Of a DNA stretch of 64,000 bases, positions 17,111 through 27,047 are shown in pieces. The notes beneath the pieces were generated by a model. That model saw only the letters and a program-made list of their open reading frames with translations, had not been told where the DNA came from and ran no database searches. Every line of letters starts with the position of its first letter. The stretch's first letter is position 1. The position numbers and the translations under genes were made by a program. The stretch covers positions 189,370 through 253,369 of the forward strand of contig NZ_QSIL01000004.1 in assembly GCF_003469185.1 (NCBI RefSeq), given 5' to 3'. Source of the stretch: Collinsella sp. AM34-10. Lineage in GTDB: Bacteria > Actinomycetota > Coriobacteriia > Coriobacteriales > Coriobacteriaceae.

Positions 17111-17839
17111 ATGAAAATCATTAAAGCTAAAGACTACGAGGATATGAGCCGCAAGGCCGCTAATATCATCTCGGCTCAGGTTATCCTCAAGCCCGATTGC
17201 GTGTTGGGTCTTGCCACCGGCTCCACCCCGATTGGCGCTTACAAACAGCTCGCTGCTTGGTACGAGAAGGGCGACATTGACTTTGCCGAGGTCAGCACCT
17301 ATAACCTGGACGAGTATCGTGGTCTTTCGCACGACGATCCCCAGAGCTATCACTACTTTATGCGCAAGAACTTCTTCGATCACATCAATATCGATCTGAA
17401 CAACACGCACGTGCCCGATGGCTCCAACCCCGATGCCGCCGCTGCCTGCTCCGAGTACGACAAGATCGTCGCTGCCGCCGGTTACCCGGATCTGCAGCTG
17501 CTCGGCATTGGCAACAACGGTCACATCGGCTTTAACGAGCCCGATGACCACTTCTCCAAGGGCACGCACTGCGTCGACCTCACCGAGAGCACCATTCAGG
17601 CCAACAGCCGCCTGTTCGACAGCATCGATGACGTGCCCCGTCAGGCTTACACCATGGGCACCCAGACCATCATGTATGCCCGCATGATCCTGGTTGTCGC
17701 CAACGGCGAGGCCAAGGCTCAGGCCGTGCACGATATGTGCTATGGTCCGGTTACGCCCAAATGCCCGGCTTCGATCCTGCAGCTGCACACCAACTGCGTT
17801 GTCGTTGCTGACGAGGCCGCTCTTTCGCTCTGCGAGTAA
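17111..17839 (+). CDS. nagB: Glucosamine-6-phosphate deaminase
   Basis: 242 residues, typical of the short bacterial form. The ATG at 17111 is chosen because AAAGGA precedes it; an upstream in-frame extension is not protein-like. Motifs: LGLATGSTPIGAY (phosphate loop), YNLDEYRGL (catalytic Asp), and LLGIGNNGHIGFNEP with the catalytic His. It converts glucosamine-6-phosphate to fructose-6-phosphate plus ammonia, opposite in direction to the glmS/glmM route. Confidence 0.96.
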   Translation: MKIIKAKDYEDMSRKAANIISAQVILKPDCVLGLATGSTPIGAYKQLAAWYEKGDIDFAEVSTYNLDEYRGLSHDDPQSYHYFMRKNFFDHINIDLNNTHVPDGSNPDAAAACSEYDKIVAAAGYPDLQLLGIGNNGHIGFNEPDDHFSKGTHCVDLTESTIQANSRLFDSIDDVPRQAYTMGTQTIMYARMILVVANGEAKAQAVHDMCYGPVTPKCPASILQLHTNCVVVADEAALSLCE

Positions 17840-17870
17840 CGCGATCAAGCGATCTTACATAGTTTCTCAA

Positions 17871-17898
17871 AAGGCCCTCGCTTTGCGGGGGCCTTTTT
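17871..17898 (+). terminator. nagB terminator
   Basis: A 10-bp stem (AAGGCCCTCG with CGGGGGCCTT), a 5-nt loop, then TTT. Confidence 0.9.
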
Positions 17899-18289
17899 AG
17901 TGGACATACGCCGTGGCGTATACATGACGGAAACCTTGCCGCGTGCTTGACTGGAGGGTTTTAATTTTTTGTGATTCATTCTATAGCAGATTCTATGCAC
18001 ATTTGCCACCATAGAGTCGCAGGCGGTAGCGAGGAGTAGGCGAGTTGCGCAACTCAAATAAAAATAGCCGACTGCGCTACACTGCAAATGGGATGGGACA
18101 TGCTGGCAAGCGCATTGACCTGCGCAAAGACCTATTGGTCGGGGGATAAGTTACCATCGGGCCTCGCTGTACAAAAACTTGCCAAACACGTACCGGCAGA
18201 CAATTAAAAACTCTAAGTCGCGCTATTCACGGGGCGGCTCATATGGTCCTGCAGCTACGGTGTCCATATGGTCGAGTTGAGGAGCAAGC
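17899..18289. other. 391-bp non-coding region before the large regulator
   Basis: No gene is supported. It contains an IR ATACGCC/GGCGTAT near 17905, a perfect 14-bp palindrome GAGTTGCGCAACTC at 18042-18055, and two direct CATATGGTC words 24 bp apart (about 18240 and 18264) just before the regulator. Any of these could be operator sites; SARP-type regulators often bind direct repeats. This is inference. Confidence 0.4.
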
Positions 18290-21286
18290 ATGGTAAACGA
18301 TCTGGGCAATACGGACGACCTCGAGTTGATGCCGACGGGCGGCGGCTATATGGTGCGGCGCGATCGCTTGATGAACGAGCTCATCGTTAAAGGGCGCAAG
18401 GCGGGAATTGTTTTGCTCTACGCGCCCGATGGGTTTGGTAAGACGTCGGTGTTGCTGCAATACGTGCAGGAGGTTAAATCGGACCCCACGCGAGGGCCGG
18501 TTCGGATTATCGAGGCCGACCGCGCGATTGGACGCGAGCTCTTTATGCAGCTCGAGGTTGTCGCCGATGAGCTTAAGGACAAACCTCATTCGCTCGTTGC
18601 GATCGACAACGTGCCCAATCTCGAGCAGCACGAAACCGAGGATCTCATCGATCGAATCCGCAGCTTACGTGCTACGGGGACGGGGGTCTTTATTGCCTGC
18701 CGCCCCTCCAACCGATTGCTTATCCACGGGCTGGGCGATTCTGTAAAAGTCAATGCGCAGATGCTCAAGGTGCACGCCTATGAGTATTCGTCATGGGCCA
18801 CGACGTTCTCAATCAGCACATCGCTTGATTTCTATCGGCTCACACAGGGTGTACCCGAGCTGGTATCTGCCCTGCAGACGGGAATGTATGGACAGGGCGA
18901 TGTTGCCGGGTTGCTCGAGAACGAAATCGTCAACGTGTACGGTGCGGCGCTGGCCGATCTCGCATCGCTCGAGAACAACCTGTTGTTTACCGTTGCCTGT
19001 TTGATGGTGCTGATGGGCGAGGGCCGCATTGCGGAGCTAGAGGCGTGCGGCGTGAGGCTTTCGATGGTCGACCAGTCCACCTTTGTGCGCGATTATCCGA
19101 TTTTTGGCGTGGATCCGTCTGATCGCACCTTTAGGTGTTTGGGCGCTAAGGACAACGCGCGCCTGAGGCTGCGAAAGCTTGTTGCCGAGATCCGTCCCGA
19201 ACTTGTATCGCGGGCTGCTCGCATTTTGATCAAGGCGGGCCGATGCGATTTGGCTATGGACCTGGCCGACGCGTTCTTGGACCGCCATGTGGTATTGGAA
19301 CTTGCCGGGCAGTATGGGGCCGATCTTGCCCTGACCGGGCACGGAGGGGACATTTGCCGTGCGGCGTCGGCGATGATCAATGCGGAAAAGCAGGAGCAAG
19401 AGCCGGCACCCGCCGAGGCACTCGGCGTGTATCTGGCGGCTGTCAGCGTGTGCAATACAAAGCTAGCAAGGTATATGGCGTCCGTTATCGAACGTGCGGG
19501 TGACCAGGCGGCCCGCGAGGTCGATCCCGCTACCTGGAAAATAGCCCAGGCGCTCACCATCGCCTTTTATGGCGACAATGACCTGGGGCTTCCCGCCAAC
19601 CCTGTTGTGCAAGAACAGACATCCTGCGAGGTGCTCGACATGCTGTCCGCGCATATCGAGGTCAAGCGCCACCTAACCGAGCGAGCGGAAGACGGCAATG
19701 TTCTCGCGAAGCTCAAGGCGTGCAAAGCTTATGATTGCGAGCTCGACATCGCGGGGATTCTCATACAGGCCGACCATATGCTGGTGGAGCTGTTCGACGG
19801 CTCGTTTGCTAAACCCGACGAGCGCGATGACAAGATGGCGCAGATACTCGAGGCGCTCGATATCCGCGGGCTTAAGGCGCCATCCATTTGGCTGCGTATG
19901 GTGCTGGCCGCGCGGCGCCTGCTCGCGGGCTTGCCCGTGACCGACGATGTGGCGTTTGGCGAGCTCGACCGCTTTGCGGTGCGTGTTCGTGACAATCAAA
20001 TTCAGCTGTTTGGGTTATTGCTGGAGGGTTGGCAATCGCTGGCGGAGGGGCGGCCGGTCAACGCGAAGTTCCGTGCGGTTCAGGTGCTCAAGCTCGCCGA
20101 CGAATCGATTGCGTACATGCGCGAAAACGCGTTGCTGCTGGAGCGCGTGGCGTACCTGCGCAATACGTCGCTGGTATCGGTTCGCGAAGAGGCGGAGCTG
20201 CTCGACATTAGCAAGACGCAGGTCGGTGGCTCAGAAGCCTGGATCGTGGCGCTGCACCTGGCCGCTGCGGGCCGCGATAGCGATCTTGCCGCCTGGATGT
20301 CTATGAATCGCTCGGGGATTTTAGACCCATCGTATCGGCTATTTGCGCGTCTTGCGATGCACTGTCTGGGCGAGCCTGCCGTCAGGATTCGCAAGAAGCT
20401 TCCGGTGCGTGAGCTGTCGCGGTATTCACTACGCGATGATTTTGAGGGCGAAAGCGAGCACCTGTTCCAGGCGGGCGAGGTTAAGGCTGTCGATACGATC
20501 GGCCATATTGAGATGCGCATGTTTGGCACATTTCGCGCCGAGCGCGACGGCTTTCCCATCACGGATAAGATGTGGCGTCGCAAAAAGGCGGCAACACTTG
20601 CCGAGCGGCTCGCGTTGGGCATGGATGCCATGGTCGACCGCGAGACAATCGCCATGGAGTTGTGGCCCCATGCCGAGTTTAGCGCCGCGCGCAACAATCT
20701 GTATTCGACGGTATCGCGCTTGCGCTCGGCTTTGGGTCCAACGCCGGATGGCAAGTCGTGCGTGCTCATCCAAAACGAGTGCATAGGGCTCAACGGCGAC
20801 TACGTTAAGACCGATGTAAGGCTCTTTGACCAGCTGAGCCGCGAGATCCTGGGAAACCGTATGGGCGCGAGAGGCCCTCACCTGGTTGAGCTTTGTCTTA
20901 AGGTTGAGCAGCTCTACGCGGGGCCGCTGTATGTTCCCACCGGTTGCAACCCCACGTTTTTTACGCGCATGCGCCACATTATGCAATCCAAGTACATCGA
21001 CTGCATGATTAGGGGAGCGAATGCCGCTCTCGAGGAAAATGACCTGCAATCGGCAATTTGGCTCGTTGAATCGGGGCTTCGCCAAGAGACTGCGCGCGAG
21101 GACATGGTTCGCTGTGCCATGCGCGTTTACGGTGCGGCGGGACGACGCCGCGATGTTGTCGAGCTATACAGCGGCCACATGCACCACCTGCGAGAGCAGG
21201 TTCAAGGCGTGCCCGAGCCCGAGACAAGGCGCCTGTATGAGCGCCTGGTCGAAGGCAGGCACAAGCGCGTGCTTGTCGAGCGATAA
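18290..21286 (+). CDS. Large STAND/AAA+ ATPase transcriptional regulator with C-terminal SARP-like domain
   Basis: 998 residues; ATG after GAGGAG. N-terminus: ATPase with Walker A YAPDGFGKTS (residues 44-53) and a Walker B-like LVAIDNV near residue 103, as in MalT-type STAND proteins. The middle (about 300-720) is helical repeat-like. From about residue 737 a winged-helix/OmpR-type DNA-binding domain (MRMFGTFRAERDG...ELWPHAEFSAARNNLYSTVSRLRSALG) is followed by a bacterial-activation (BTAD) tetratricopeptide region to the end. SARP domains usually sit at the N-terminus; here the order is reversed, as in several Coriobacteria regulators. The target genes are not adjacent in an obvious way. A membrane segment is absent. 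Confidence 0.8.
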   Translation: MVNDLGNTDDLELMPTGGGYMVRRDRLMNELIVKGRKAGIVLLYAPDGFGKTSVLLQYVQEVKSDPTRGPVRIIEADRAIGRELFMQLEVVADELKDKPHSLVAIDNVPNLEQHETEDLIDRIRSLRATGTGVFIACRPSNRLLIHGLGDSVKVNAQMLKVHAYEYSSWATTFSISTSLDFYRLTQGVPELVSALQTGMYGQGDVAGLLENEIVNVYGAALADLASLENNLLFTVACLMVLMGEGRIAELEACGVRLSMVDQSTFVRDYPIFGVDPSDRTFRCLGAKDNARLRLRKLVAEIRPELVSRAARILIKAGRCDLAMDLADAFLDRHVVLELAGQYGADLALTGHGGDICRAASAMINAEKQEQEPAPAEALGVYLAAVSVCNTKLARYMASVIERAGDQAAREVDPATWKIAQALTIAFYGDNDLGLPANPVVQEQTSCEVLDMLSAHIEVKRHLTERAEDGNVLAKLKACKAYDCELDIAGILIQADHMLVELFDGSFAKPDERDDKMAQILEALDIRGLKAPSIWLRMVLAARRLLAGLPVTDDVAFGELDRFAVRVRDNQIQLFGLLLEGWQSLAEGRPVNAKFRAVQVLKLADESIAYMRENALLLERVAYLRNTSLVSVREEAELLDISKTQVGGSEAWIVALHLAAAGRDSDLAAWMSMNRSGILDPSYRLFARLAMHCLGEPAVRIRKKLPVRELSRYSLRDDFEGESEHLFQAGEVKAVDTIGHIEMRMFGTFRAERDGFPITDKMWRRKKAATLAERLALGMDAMVDRETIAMELWPHAEFSAARNNLYSTVSRLRSALGPTPDGKSCVLIQNECIGLNGDYVKTDVRLFDQLSREILGNRMGARGPHLVELCLKVEQLYAGPLYVPTGCNPTFFTRMRHIMQSKYIDCMIRGANAALEENDLQSAIWLVESGLRQETAREDMVRCAMRVYGAAGRRRDVVELYSGHMHHLREQVQGVPEPETRRLYERLVEGRHKRVLVER

Positions 21287-21318
21287 AAAACGGGCGCCCG
21301 AATCACTCGGACGCCCGC
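21285..21318 (-). terminator. yhbY terminator (minus strand)
   Basis: On the minus strand GCGGGCGTCCGA-GTGA-TTCGGGCGCCCG is followed by TTTTTT. It overlaps the last bases of the convergent regulator gene. Confidence 0.85.
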
Positions 21319-21344
21319 AGACTACTCGGTATGGCCAGTCGGTT

Positions 21345-21644
21345 TTAGACGAGCTTGATCTTCTCGATATCCTTGCGCGAGGACTCGCGATACAGCGAGA
21401 ACTTGCGGCCGATAACCTGAACGACGTCGGCGTGGCAGCGCTCGGCGAGCTCCTCGGCGGCCTCGCGGGCAGAAAGGCTGGAGCCGTCCAGCACGGAGCA
21501 CTTAACGAGCTCGTGCTTCTCCAGGTAGGCGACCGTCTGCTCGACGGTGCCTTCGTTGACATCGGACTTACCGATGATGATGGCGGGGTTGAGGTGATGG
21601 GCCATGCTGCGAAGCTGCTTGACCTGGGCTCCTGTCAGTGCCAT
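21345..21644 (-). CDS. yhbY: CRM-domain RNA-binding protein YhbY
   Basis: 99 residues, a single CRS1-YhbY (CRM) domain. The hallmark LRSMAHHLNPAIIIGKSDVNEG lies at residues 11-32 and a GxxG-like loop is IGRKFSLYRES. The family associates with pre-50S ribosomes. It is read alone on the minus strand with its own terminator. Confidence 0.92.
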   Translation of the reverse strand: MALTGAQVKQLRSMAHHLNPAIIIGKSDVNEGTVEQTVAYLEKHELVKCSVLDGSSLSAREAAEELAERCHADVVQVIGRKFSLYRESSRKDIEKIKLV

Positions 21645-21802
21645 GGGTTCTCGCTTTCTATGTATGGGGCGCCCCGCAATGGGGCCTTAATCTACGTGAG
21701 CTGTCCCACGATAGCGCAGGAACGGCGTGGTGTGGAGCGCGTTTGCCCAGTTCGCAAAGAATGCGGATGCCGGGCGGGAAGACGATGCAAGCTTTAGATG
21801 GG

Positions 21803-22690
21803 CTACGGGCGGGGTACGGAGACCGGCTCCCAGGCGATAAACGCCCATCGGACTTTGCGGATGTGGTCGAGCATGTAGCGTCCCTGCGGTACGCCCTTGG
21901 ATCCCGGCTCACCGGCATGCGGGTTCTCGATCATGTGGTGGGCGATATAGTTGCGCAGGCGGTCGATCTTGTCCTCGTTGCCGTGCTCGAGCATGCGAGA
22001 AAAGTCTGCCACGCCTGCCTCGAGACTATCGAAGGTGTCGCGGCGGGGTGATTCAAAATACGTGACCTGTGGCAGTGCACCCATCTGAATAAGGATGTTA
22101 AAGGCGTACACAAAACCATTGCTGCAGGTAACCGAGGCGCCGATGGCATTCATCAAGTGCAGGTCATAACGCGGGCTCGAGTTGGCGACCATCGTAACGG
22201 CACAACGCCGACGAGCCGTTCGATCAAGCTTGGCAAGTGCGCCTTTTAGGTTGGTCGTGGTGACAGAGCGACTGGCAAAGGCAACATCCACCGCTTTTGC
22301 GACCGGTCCAACCAAATCCCAATCATCATCCCAAGCAAGCTCAAGCGGTGTAATAAGATCCTCGAGCCCGTAATACTCAACGCCGGCATCAAGGGTGCCC
22401 AACATAGCGGGGGAGAAGTCGGCTGCAATCACAGGATGCCCAGCCTGAGCAAGCGGAATAGCAATCGACCCAGCCCCACACCCCATATCGAGCACCGACT
22501 CACCAGGCTCAAGCGCCAGCAGTTTTATAAAATCCCGAGCATACGGGGCAGTCTCCGATGGCCGAAAATGCCGAGCCCGCTTATCCCACTCAAAAGGATC
22601 ATCAGCCCGATGCCGATCAGCTTGCAAGCGCATCCATTCGTCATTCCAATCAGCAGAAAGAAGCTCAGAGCGAGCATCCCCATCAACCAC
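21803..22690 (-). CDS. Class I SAM-dependent methyltransferase
   Basis: 295 residues from a GTG at 22690. This start is preferred to an ATG 20 codons upstream because AGGAGG lies 7 nt before the GTG. The SAM-binding motif I is VLDMGCGAGSIAIPLA, followed by a motif II acidic residue (IAADFSPAML). The substrate cannot be told; the C-terminal half has no familiar signature. The AT-richer 5' portion differs slightly in codon use from neighbours. Confidence 0.8.
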   Translation of the reverse strand: MVDGDARSELLSADWNDEWMRLQADRHRADDPFEWDKRARHFRPSETAPYARDFIKLLALEPGESVLDMGCGAGSIAIPLAQAGHPVIAADFSPAMLGTLDAGVEYYGLEDLITPLELAWDDDWDLVGPVAKAVDVAFASRSVTTTNLKGALAKLDRTARRRCAVTMVANSSPRYDLHLMNAIGASVTCSNGFVYAFNILIQMGALPQVTYFESPRRDTFDSLEAGVADFSRMLEHGNEDKIDRLRNYIAHHMIENPHAGEPGSKGVPQGRYMLDHIRKVRWAFIAWEPVSVPRP

Positions 22691-22856
22691 GGGCCAACCT
22701 CCTAGCAACAAAAAAGCGACTCCTCCCAAAAGAAGAGCCGCAACCAGCATATATCAGAAAGAACCGATCCAACGCCAAACCGCCATACCAGCAAAGTAGG
22801 GCAGAAGCGAAGCGACTGCCAAAGGGATAGAACCCAACCGAGGTCCCGTTGTGCGT

Positions 22857-22988
22857 GAGCCCCGGGGAGGGCAAATATATAAGGTCGATCGCGAGTTCCG
22901 CACGAGCCGGAGAGCACTTAATGTGCTCTCCGTGCGAGTCAGGACTGTCCGAGCAGGCGACCTTATATATTTGCCCTCCCCGGGGCTC
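22857..22988 (-). ncRNA. Candidate 3'-UTR structured RNA element, copy 2 (after the UPF0210 gene)
   Basis: Perfect 31-bp arms (22857-22887 with 22958-22988), including an AT-rich section, enclose a core with a 9-bp inner hairpin (22909-22917 with 22923-22931). Read on the minus strand, the direction of the UPF0210 gene whose stop is 18 nt away, the core strands are TCGGACAGTCCTGACTC and TCGTGCGGAACTC, the same as the element after gatB. The arms share no sequence with copy 1. Confidence 0.6.
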
Positions 22989-23006
22989 CTCGCCAGTCCC
23001 CCTCAG

Positions 23007-24371
23007 CTAGTTCTTCAGCGAGTTCAGCGGTGCCGGGAAGCGTCCACCACGGTGTGCAAGCACGGTGCCGGCGTTGGGGTTCACCGGCATGATGGGCGCA
23101 CGGCCGAACAGACCGCCGTACTCAACGCAGTCGCCCACACCCTTGCCGATAGCGGGAATCACGCGCACGGCCGTGGTCTTGTTGTTGATGACGCCGATGG
23201 CCATCTCGTCGGCGATGATGCCGGCGATGGTCTCGACTGGGGTGTCGCCGGGGATGGCGATCATGTCCAGGCCAACGGAGCACACGCAGGTCATGGCCTC
23301 GAGCTTCTCGAGCGAAAGTGCGCCGGCCTCGACGGCAGCAATCATGCCGGCGTCCTCGGACACGGGGATAAAGGCGCCCGAGAGACCGCCCACGCTGGAG
23401 CTGGCCATGACGCCGCCCTTCTTGACGGCATCGTTGAGCATGGCGAGCGCGCAGGTCGTGCCGGGGCCACCGCAGGTGCCCACGCCGATGATCTCGAGGA
23501 TACGCGCGACGGAGTCGCCGATGGCGGGCGTGGGAGCCAGCGACAGGTCGACAATGCCCTTTTCGACACCCAGGCGACGGGCGGCCTCGCGGCTCATGAG
23601 CTCGCCGGCACGGGTGATCTTAAAGGCGGTCTGCTTAATCTTCTCGGCGACTTCCATCATCGATGCGGAATCGGGCAGCGTCTCCAGGGCTGCAGCCATA
23701 ACGCCGGGACCCGAGACACCTACGTTGATGACGGCGTCGGCCTCGCCACCGCCGTGGACGGCACCCGCCATAAACGGGGAGTCCTCGACCATGTTGGCAA
23801 AGCAGACAAACTTGGAGGCGCCAACGGAATCCTCGTCTGCCGTAAGCTTGGCGGCATCGATGATGGTCTGAGCCGCCATGAGCACGGCATCCATGTTGAT
23901 ACCGGCGCGCAGGCTGGCGACGTTGACGCTGGAGCAGACGCGGCTGGTGGTAGCGAGCGCCTGGGGGATGGACTGGATGACGCGGCGGTCGGCGTCGCCG
24001 ATGCCCTTCTGGACGAGCGCGGAGAAGCCGCCCAGGTAATCGATGCCGAGCGTCTCGGCCGCGCGGTCGAGGGCATGCGCGATGGGGGTGAGGTCCTCAT
24101 CCTTGCAGCATGCGGCGATCTGCGCCACTGGGGTGACAGAAACGCGCTTGTTGACGATGGGGATACCGTACTCGCGCTCGAGGTTCTCGGCGGTCTCGAC
24201 CAGGTGCTCAGCCGTGTGCGTCACGTGGTCGTAGATTTTCGTGCACATGCGGTCGAGGTTCTCGTCGCCGCAACCCATGAGCGAAACACCCATGGTGATG
24301 GTCCTGATGTCGAGGTTCTGCTCCTCAACCATGCCGCGGGTTTCCGCGATTTCTGCGGGCGTGATCGCCAT
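23007..24371 (-). CDS. UPF0210 (DUF711) family protein
   Basis: 454 residues, the usual family length. The ATG at 24371 is chosen because AGGAG lies just upstream; a longer in-frame extension is less likely. Recognisable segments are [49 protein letters not shown] and the glycine-rich end [21 protein letters not shown]. The family has a pyruvate-formate-lyase-like barrel but no proven reaction. It is often encoded with a small ACT-domain protein (UPF0237), which is absent here. The structured element follows directly. Confidence 0.88.
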   Translation of the reverse strand: MAITPAEIAETRGMVEEQNLDIRTITMGVSLMGCGDENLDRMCTKIYDHVTHTAEHLVETAENLEREYGIPIVNKRVSVTPVAQIAACCKDEDLTPIAHALDRAAETLGIDYLGGFSALVQKGIGDADRRVIQSIPQALATTSRVCSSVNVASLRAGINMDAVLMAAQTIIDAAKLTADEDSVGASKFVCFANMVEDSPFMAGAVHGGGEADAVINVGVSGPGVMAAALETLPDSASMMEVAEKIKQTAFKITRAGELMSREAARRLGVEKGIVDLSLAPTPAIGDSVARILEIIGVGTCGGPGTTCALAMLNDAVKKGGVMASSSVGGLSGAFIPVSEDAGMIAAVEAGALSLEKLEAMTCVCSVGLDMIAIPGDTPVETIAGIIADEMAIGVINNKTTAVRVIPAIGKGVGDCVEYGGLFGRAPIMPVNPNAGTVLAHRGGRFPAPLNSLKN

Positions 24372-24417
24372 CCTTGCGCTCCTATCTGCCAAAACGAGCA
24401 TAGTCTTATCTATTCTA

Positions 24418-24457
24418 ACGTGCCGCACGTGCTAAGTGGCGCGTGCGGCACGTTTTG
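24418..24457. terminator. Hairpin between metH and the UPF0210 gene
   Basis: A 12-bp stem ACGTGCCGCACG with CGTGCGGCACGT. It lies 23 bp beyond the metH stop, so it may end the met operon, although the T run is on the plus strand. Confidence 0.6.
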
Positions 24458-24479
24458 GTGCTCGGTTGTTTCCGTTGTG

Positions 24480-27038
24480 TTACTGCCCAAAGACCTCTTC
24501 GGCGATACGAGCACTTTCGGCGGCGTCCTTGGCGTAGTAGTCAGCGCCGATCTGCTTGGCGTATTCGGGGGTGAGCACGGCACCGCCTACGATGATCTTG
24601 ACGCCCGGCACCTCGGCATGAAGCAGCTTGATGGTCTCCTCCATGGCGACGACCGTGGTGGTCATAAGCGCCGAGAGGCCGACGAGCTTAATGCCGCGTT
24701 CCTTGACGGTCTTGAGCACCTCCTGCGGGTCGACGTCGCGGCCTAGGTCAAAGACGGTGTAGCCGTAGTTGTCGAGCAGCATCTTGACGATGTTCTTACC
24801 GATGTCGTGGATGTCGCCCTTGACGGTGGCCACGCAGATCTTGCCCTTATCGGCAATCTCGCCGGCGGGCATCAGCCGCTTGATGGTGTCGAAGCCCACG
24901 CGCGCGGCCTCGGCCGAGGCCATGAGCTGCGGCAAGAAGAACTTTCCCTGGTCAAAGAGGACTCCGACCTCGTCGAGGGCGGGGATAAAGTGGTTGTTGA
25001 TGAGGTCCATGGCGTCGTGATCTGCCAGAAGACGCTCGGTCTCGGCTGCGATCTCGCCTTTGCGGCCCGAGACGACCATGCGACGAATCGGGTCGTCGTT
25101 GCCGTCGGTGCCGGAGGTGCCAGCAGTGGGTGCAGTGTCGGTCGATGCCGCCTGAGCCGCTGCCGGGTTGGCGGCGATCTTGTACGGATCGGTCCAGCCG
25201 GCGTAGCGCTCGATGTATCCGCTCGAGCCCTCGTCCTCAACGCTCAAGACGCGATAGCTGTAGACGGTATCCATAAAGCGCTTGGAGCCCGGGTTCATGA
25301 TGGGGGCGTCCAGGCCTGCGCCGAAGGCGGCAGCCAAAAAGACCGAGCCCAGCAGCGGGCGGGCGGGCAGACCAAAGCTGATGTTCGACACGCCGAGCGC
25401 GCACTTGACGCCCAGGCGTTCCTTGCACAGGGACATGGCGCGCAGGATCTGTTCGGCCTGGCGCTGGTTGGTCGAGGCGGTCATGACCAGGCAGTCGATG
25501 AGGATGCGGTCCGGTCCGATGCCGTAACGGGCAGCCTCGGCCACGATGCGCTCGGCGATGGCGAAGCGAGCCTCGGCAGTATCGGGGATGCCGTCTTCGT
25601 CGAGTGTGAGACCGACGACGTTGGTGCCGTAGTGGGCGACTAGCGGGAAGATCTCATCCATGATCTGCTGTTTGCCATTGACCGAGTTGATGATGGGCTT
25701 GCCGGCGTAGCGGCGCACGGCTGCCTCGACGGCTGCGGGGTCGGTGGAGTCGATCTGCAGCGGCAGCAGCGTGGAACCCTGGAGCTGCTCGGTCGCCTGC
25801 TGGATGATCTTGACCTCGTCGATCTCGGGCAGGCCTACGTTGACGTCCAGGATGTCGGCGCCCTGTTCCTGCTGGCTGATGCCCTGGCTCACGACGTAGT
25901 CTAGGTCGCCGTCGCGCAGGGCCTGTTGCAGGCGCTTTTTGCCGGTGGGATTGATGCGCTCGCCGATGACGGCGATCTTGTGGCCGTCGCAGGGGAGGTC
26001 CACGACCGTCTGGGCGCTCGTGACCGACATACTGGGCTTGCGGTGACGCGGGCTGGGCGTGTGGTTGTCGATGAGGGTGCGAAGTGCCGCCATGTGCGTG
26101 GGCGTGGTGCCACAGCAGCCACCCACGACGCTCACGCCGTCCTCAATCATGCCGGCGACGGCCTCGGCGTATTCGGGTGCCTGGATGTCAAAGACGGTAT
26201 TGCCGTCATCGTCCACGCGGGGCAGTCCCGCATTGGCCTGCACCATAACGGGCTTGTCGGTAACGGTGAGCATGCGTGCGGCGAGCCCTCGGAGCTCGGC
26301 CGGTCCCTGGCTGCAGTTGATGCCTAAAACGTCGGCGCCGATGGCGTCGAGCGTGACGGCGGCCACCTCGGGACTCGTACCCAGGAACGTGCGACCGTCT
26401 TCCTCAAAGGTCATGGTGGCAAAGACGGGCAGGTCGGAGTTCTCGCGGCAGGCGAGGACGGCAGCCTTGATCTCGGCAAGGTCGGTCATGGTTTCGATAA
26501 TAAAGAGGTCCACACCCGCATCGACGCCGGCACGCACTTCCTCGGCAAAGAGGTCATAGGCCTCGTCGAAGCTCAGGGTGCCCAAGGGGCGAAGCAGCGC
26601 GCCGATGGGACCGATATCGCCGGCGACGTAGTGGGCGCCGGCCGCGCGGGCGCAGGCGACGGCGGAGGCAAAGACATCTGCCACGGTGGCGGCACCGTCG
26701 AGCTTGTGGGCGTTGGCACCAAAGGTGTTGGCGGTGATCACGTCGCAGCCGGCCTCGACGTACTGACGCTGAATATCGGTAATGACCTGGGGCTCCTCAA
26801 AGTTGAGCAGCTCGGGCAGGGCGCCGGCCTTCATGCCGGCCGCCTGCAGCATGGTGCCCATGCCGCCGTCGAACAAGAGGTGTCCCGTGCCCTCGATGGC
26901 GGCGCGCAGGCGATCGTCCTTAATGCGAAGGTCGCCGATCGTGCGCGTCTTGTACGTGGCGCCGTTACAACGCGCAGTATTGACGGGCGCTGCCAGCGCG
27001 GTACCGTCGGAATCATGGGTGATAAGCGGAGTAAACAT
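24480..27038 (-). CDS. metH: Cobalamin-dependent methionine synthase, without reactivation domain
   Basis: 852 residues; ATG after AGGAG. Order of domains: homocysteine S-methyltransferase (about 50-325, zinc cysteines in GINCSQGP and GGCCGTTP), pterin-binding barrel (about 350-620, IGERINPTGKK and DVNVGLPEIDE), a cobalamin cap, then a B12-binding Rossmann domain with GDIHDIGKN near residue 738 (the histidine that replaces the lower ligand). The fourth, AdoMet-binding reactivation domain of E. coli MetH is missing; it is supplied by the gene 9 bp upstream. A Thr/Ala/Gly linker (about 635-655) precedes the cap. It makes methionine from homocysteine and methyl-THF. Confidence 0.93.
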   Translation of the reverse strand: MFTPLITHDSDGTALAAPVNTARCNGATYKTRTIGDLRIKDDRLRAAIEGTGHLLFDGGMGTMLQAAGMKAGALPELLNFEEPQVITDIQRQYVEAGCDVITANTFGANAHKLDGAATVADVFASAVACARAAGAHYVAGDIGPIGALLRPLGTLSFDEAYDLFAEEVRAGVDAGVDLFIIETMTDLAEIKAAVLACRENSDLPVFATMTFEEDGRTFLGTSPEVAAVTLDAIGADVLGINCSQGPAELRGLAARMLTVTDKPVMVQANAGLPRVDDDGNTVFDIQAPEYAEAVAGMIEDGVSVVGGCCGTTPTHMAALRTLIDNHTPSPRHRKPSMSVTSAQTVVDLPCDGHKIAVIGERINPTGKKRLQQALRDGDLDYVVSQGISQQEQGADILDVNVGLPEIDEVKIIQQATEQLQGSTLLPLQIDSTDPAAVEAAVRRYAGKPIINSVNGKQQIMDEIFPLVAHYGTNVVGLTLDEDGIPDTAEARFAIAERIVAEAARYGIGPDRILIDCLVMTASTNQRQAEQILRAMSLCKERLGVKCALGVSNISFGLPARPLLGSVFLAAAFGAGLDAPIMNPGSKRFMDTVYSYRVLSVEDEGSSGYIERYAGWTDPYKIAANPAAAQAASTDTAPTAGTSGTDGNDDPIRRMVVSGRKGEIAAETERLLADHDAMDLINNHFIPALDEVGVLFDQGKFFLPQLMASAEAARVGFDTIKRLMPAGEIADKGKICVATVKGDIHDIGKNIVKMLLDNYGYTVFDLGRDVDPQEVLKTVKERGIKLVGLSALMTTTVVAMEETIKLLHAEVPGVKIIVGGAVLTPEYAKQIGADYYAKDAAESARIAEEVFGQ

Positions 27039-27047
27039 CGAGGGCTC

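Noticed and set aside
22851-24746. A 631-codon plus-strand frame opposite the UPF0210 gene
   Set aside because: His/Gly/Ala-rich shadow translation; it runs through the structured element and the metH end.
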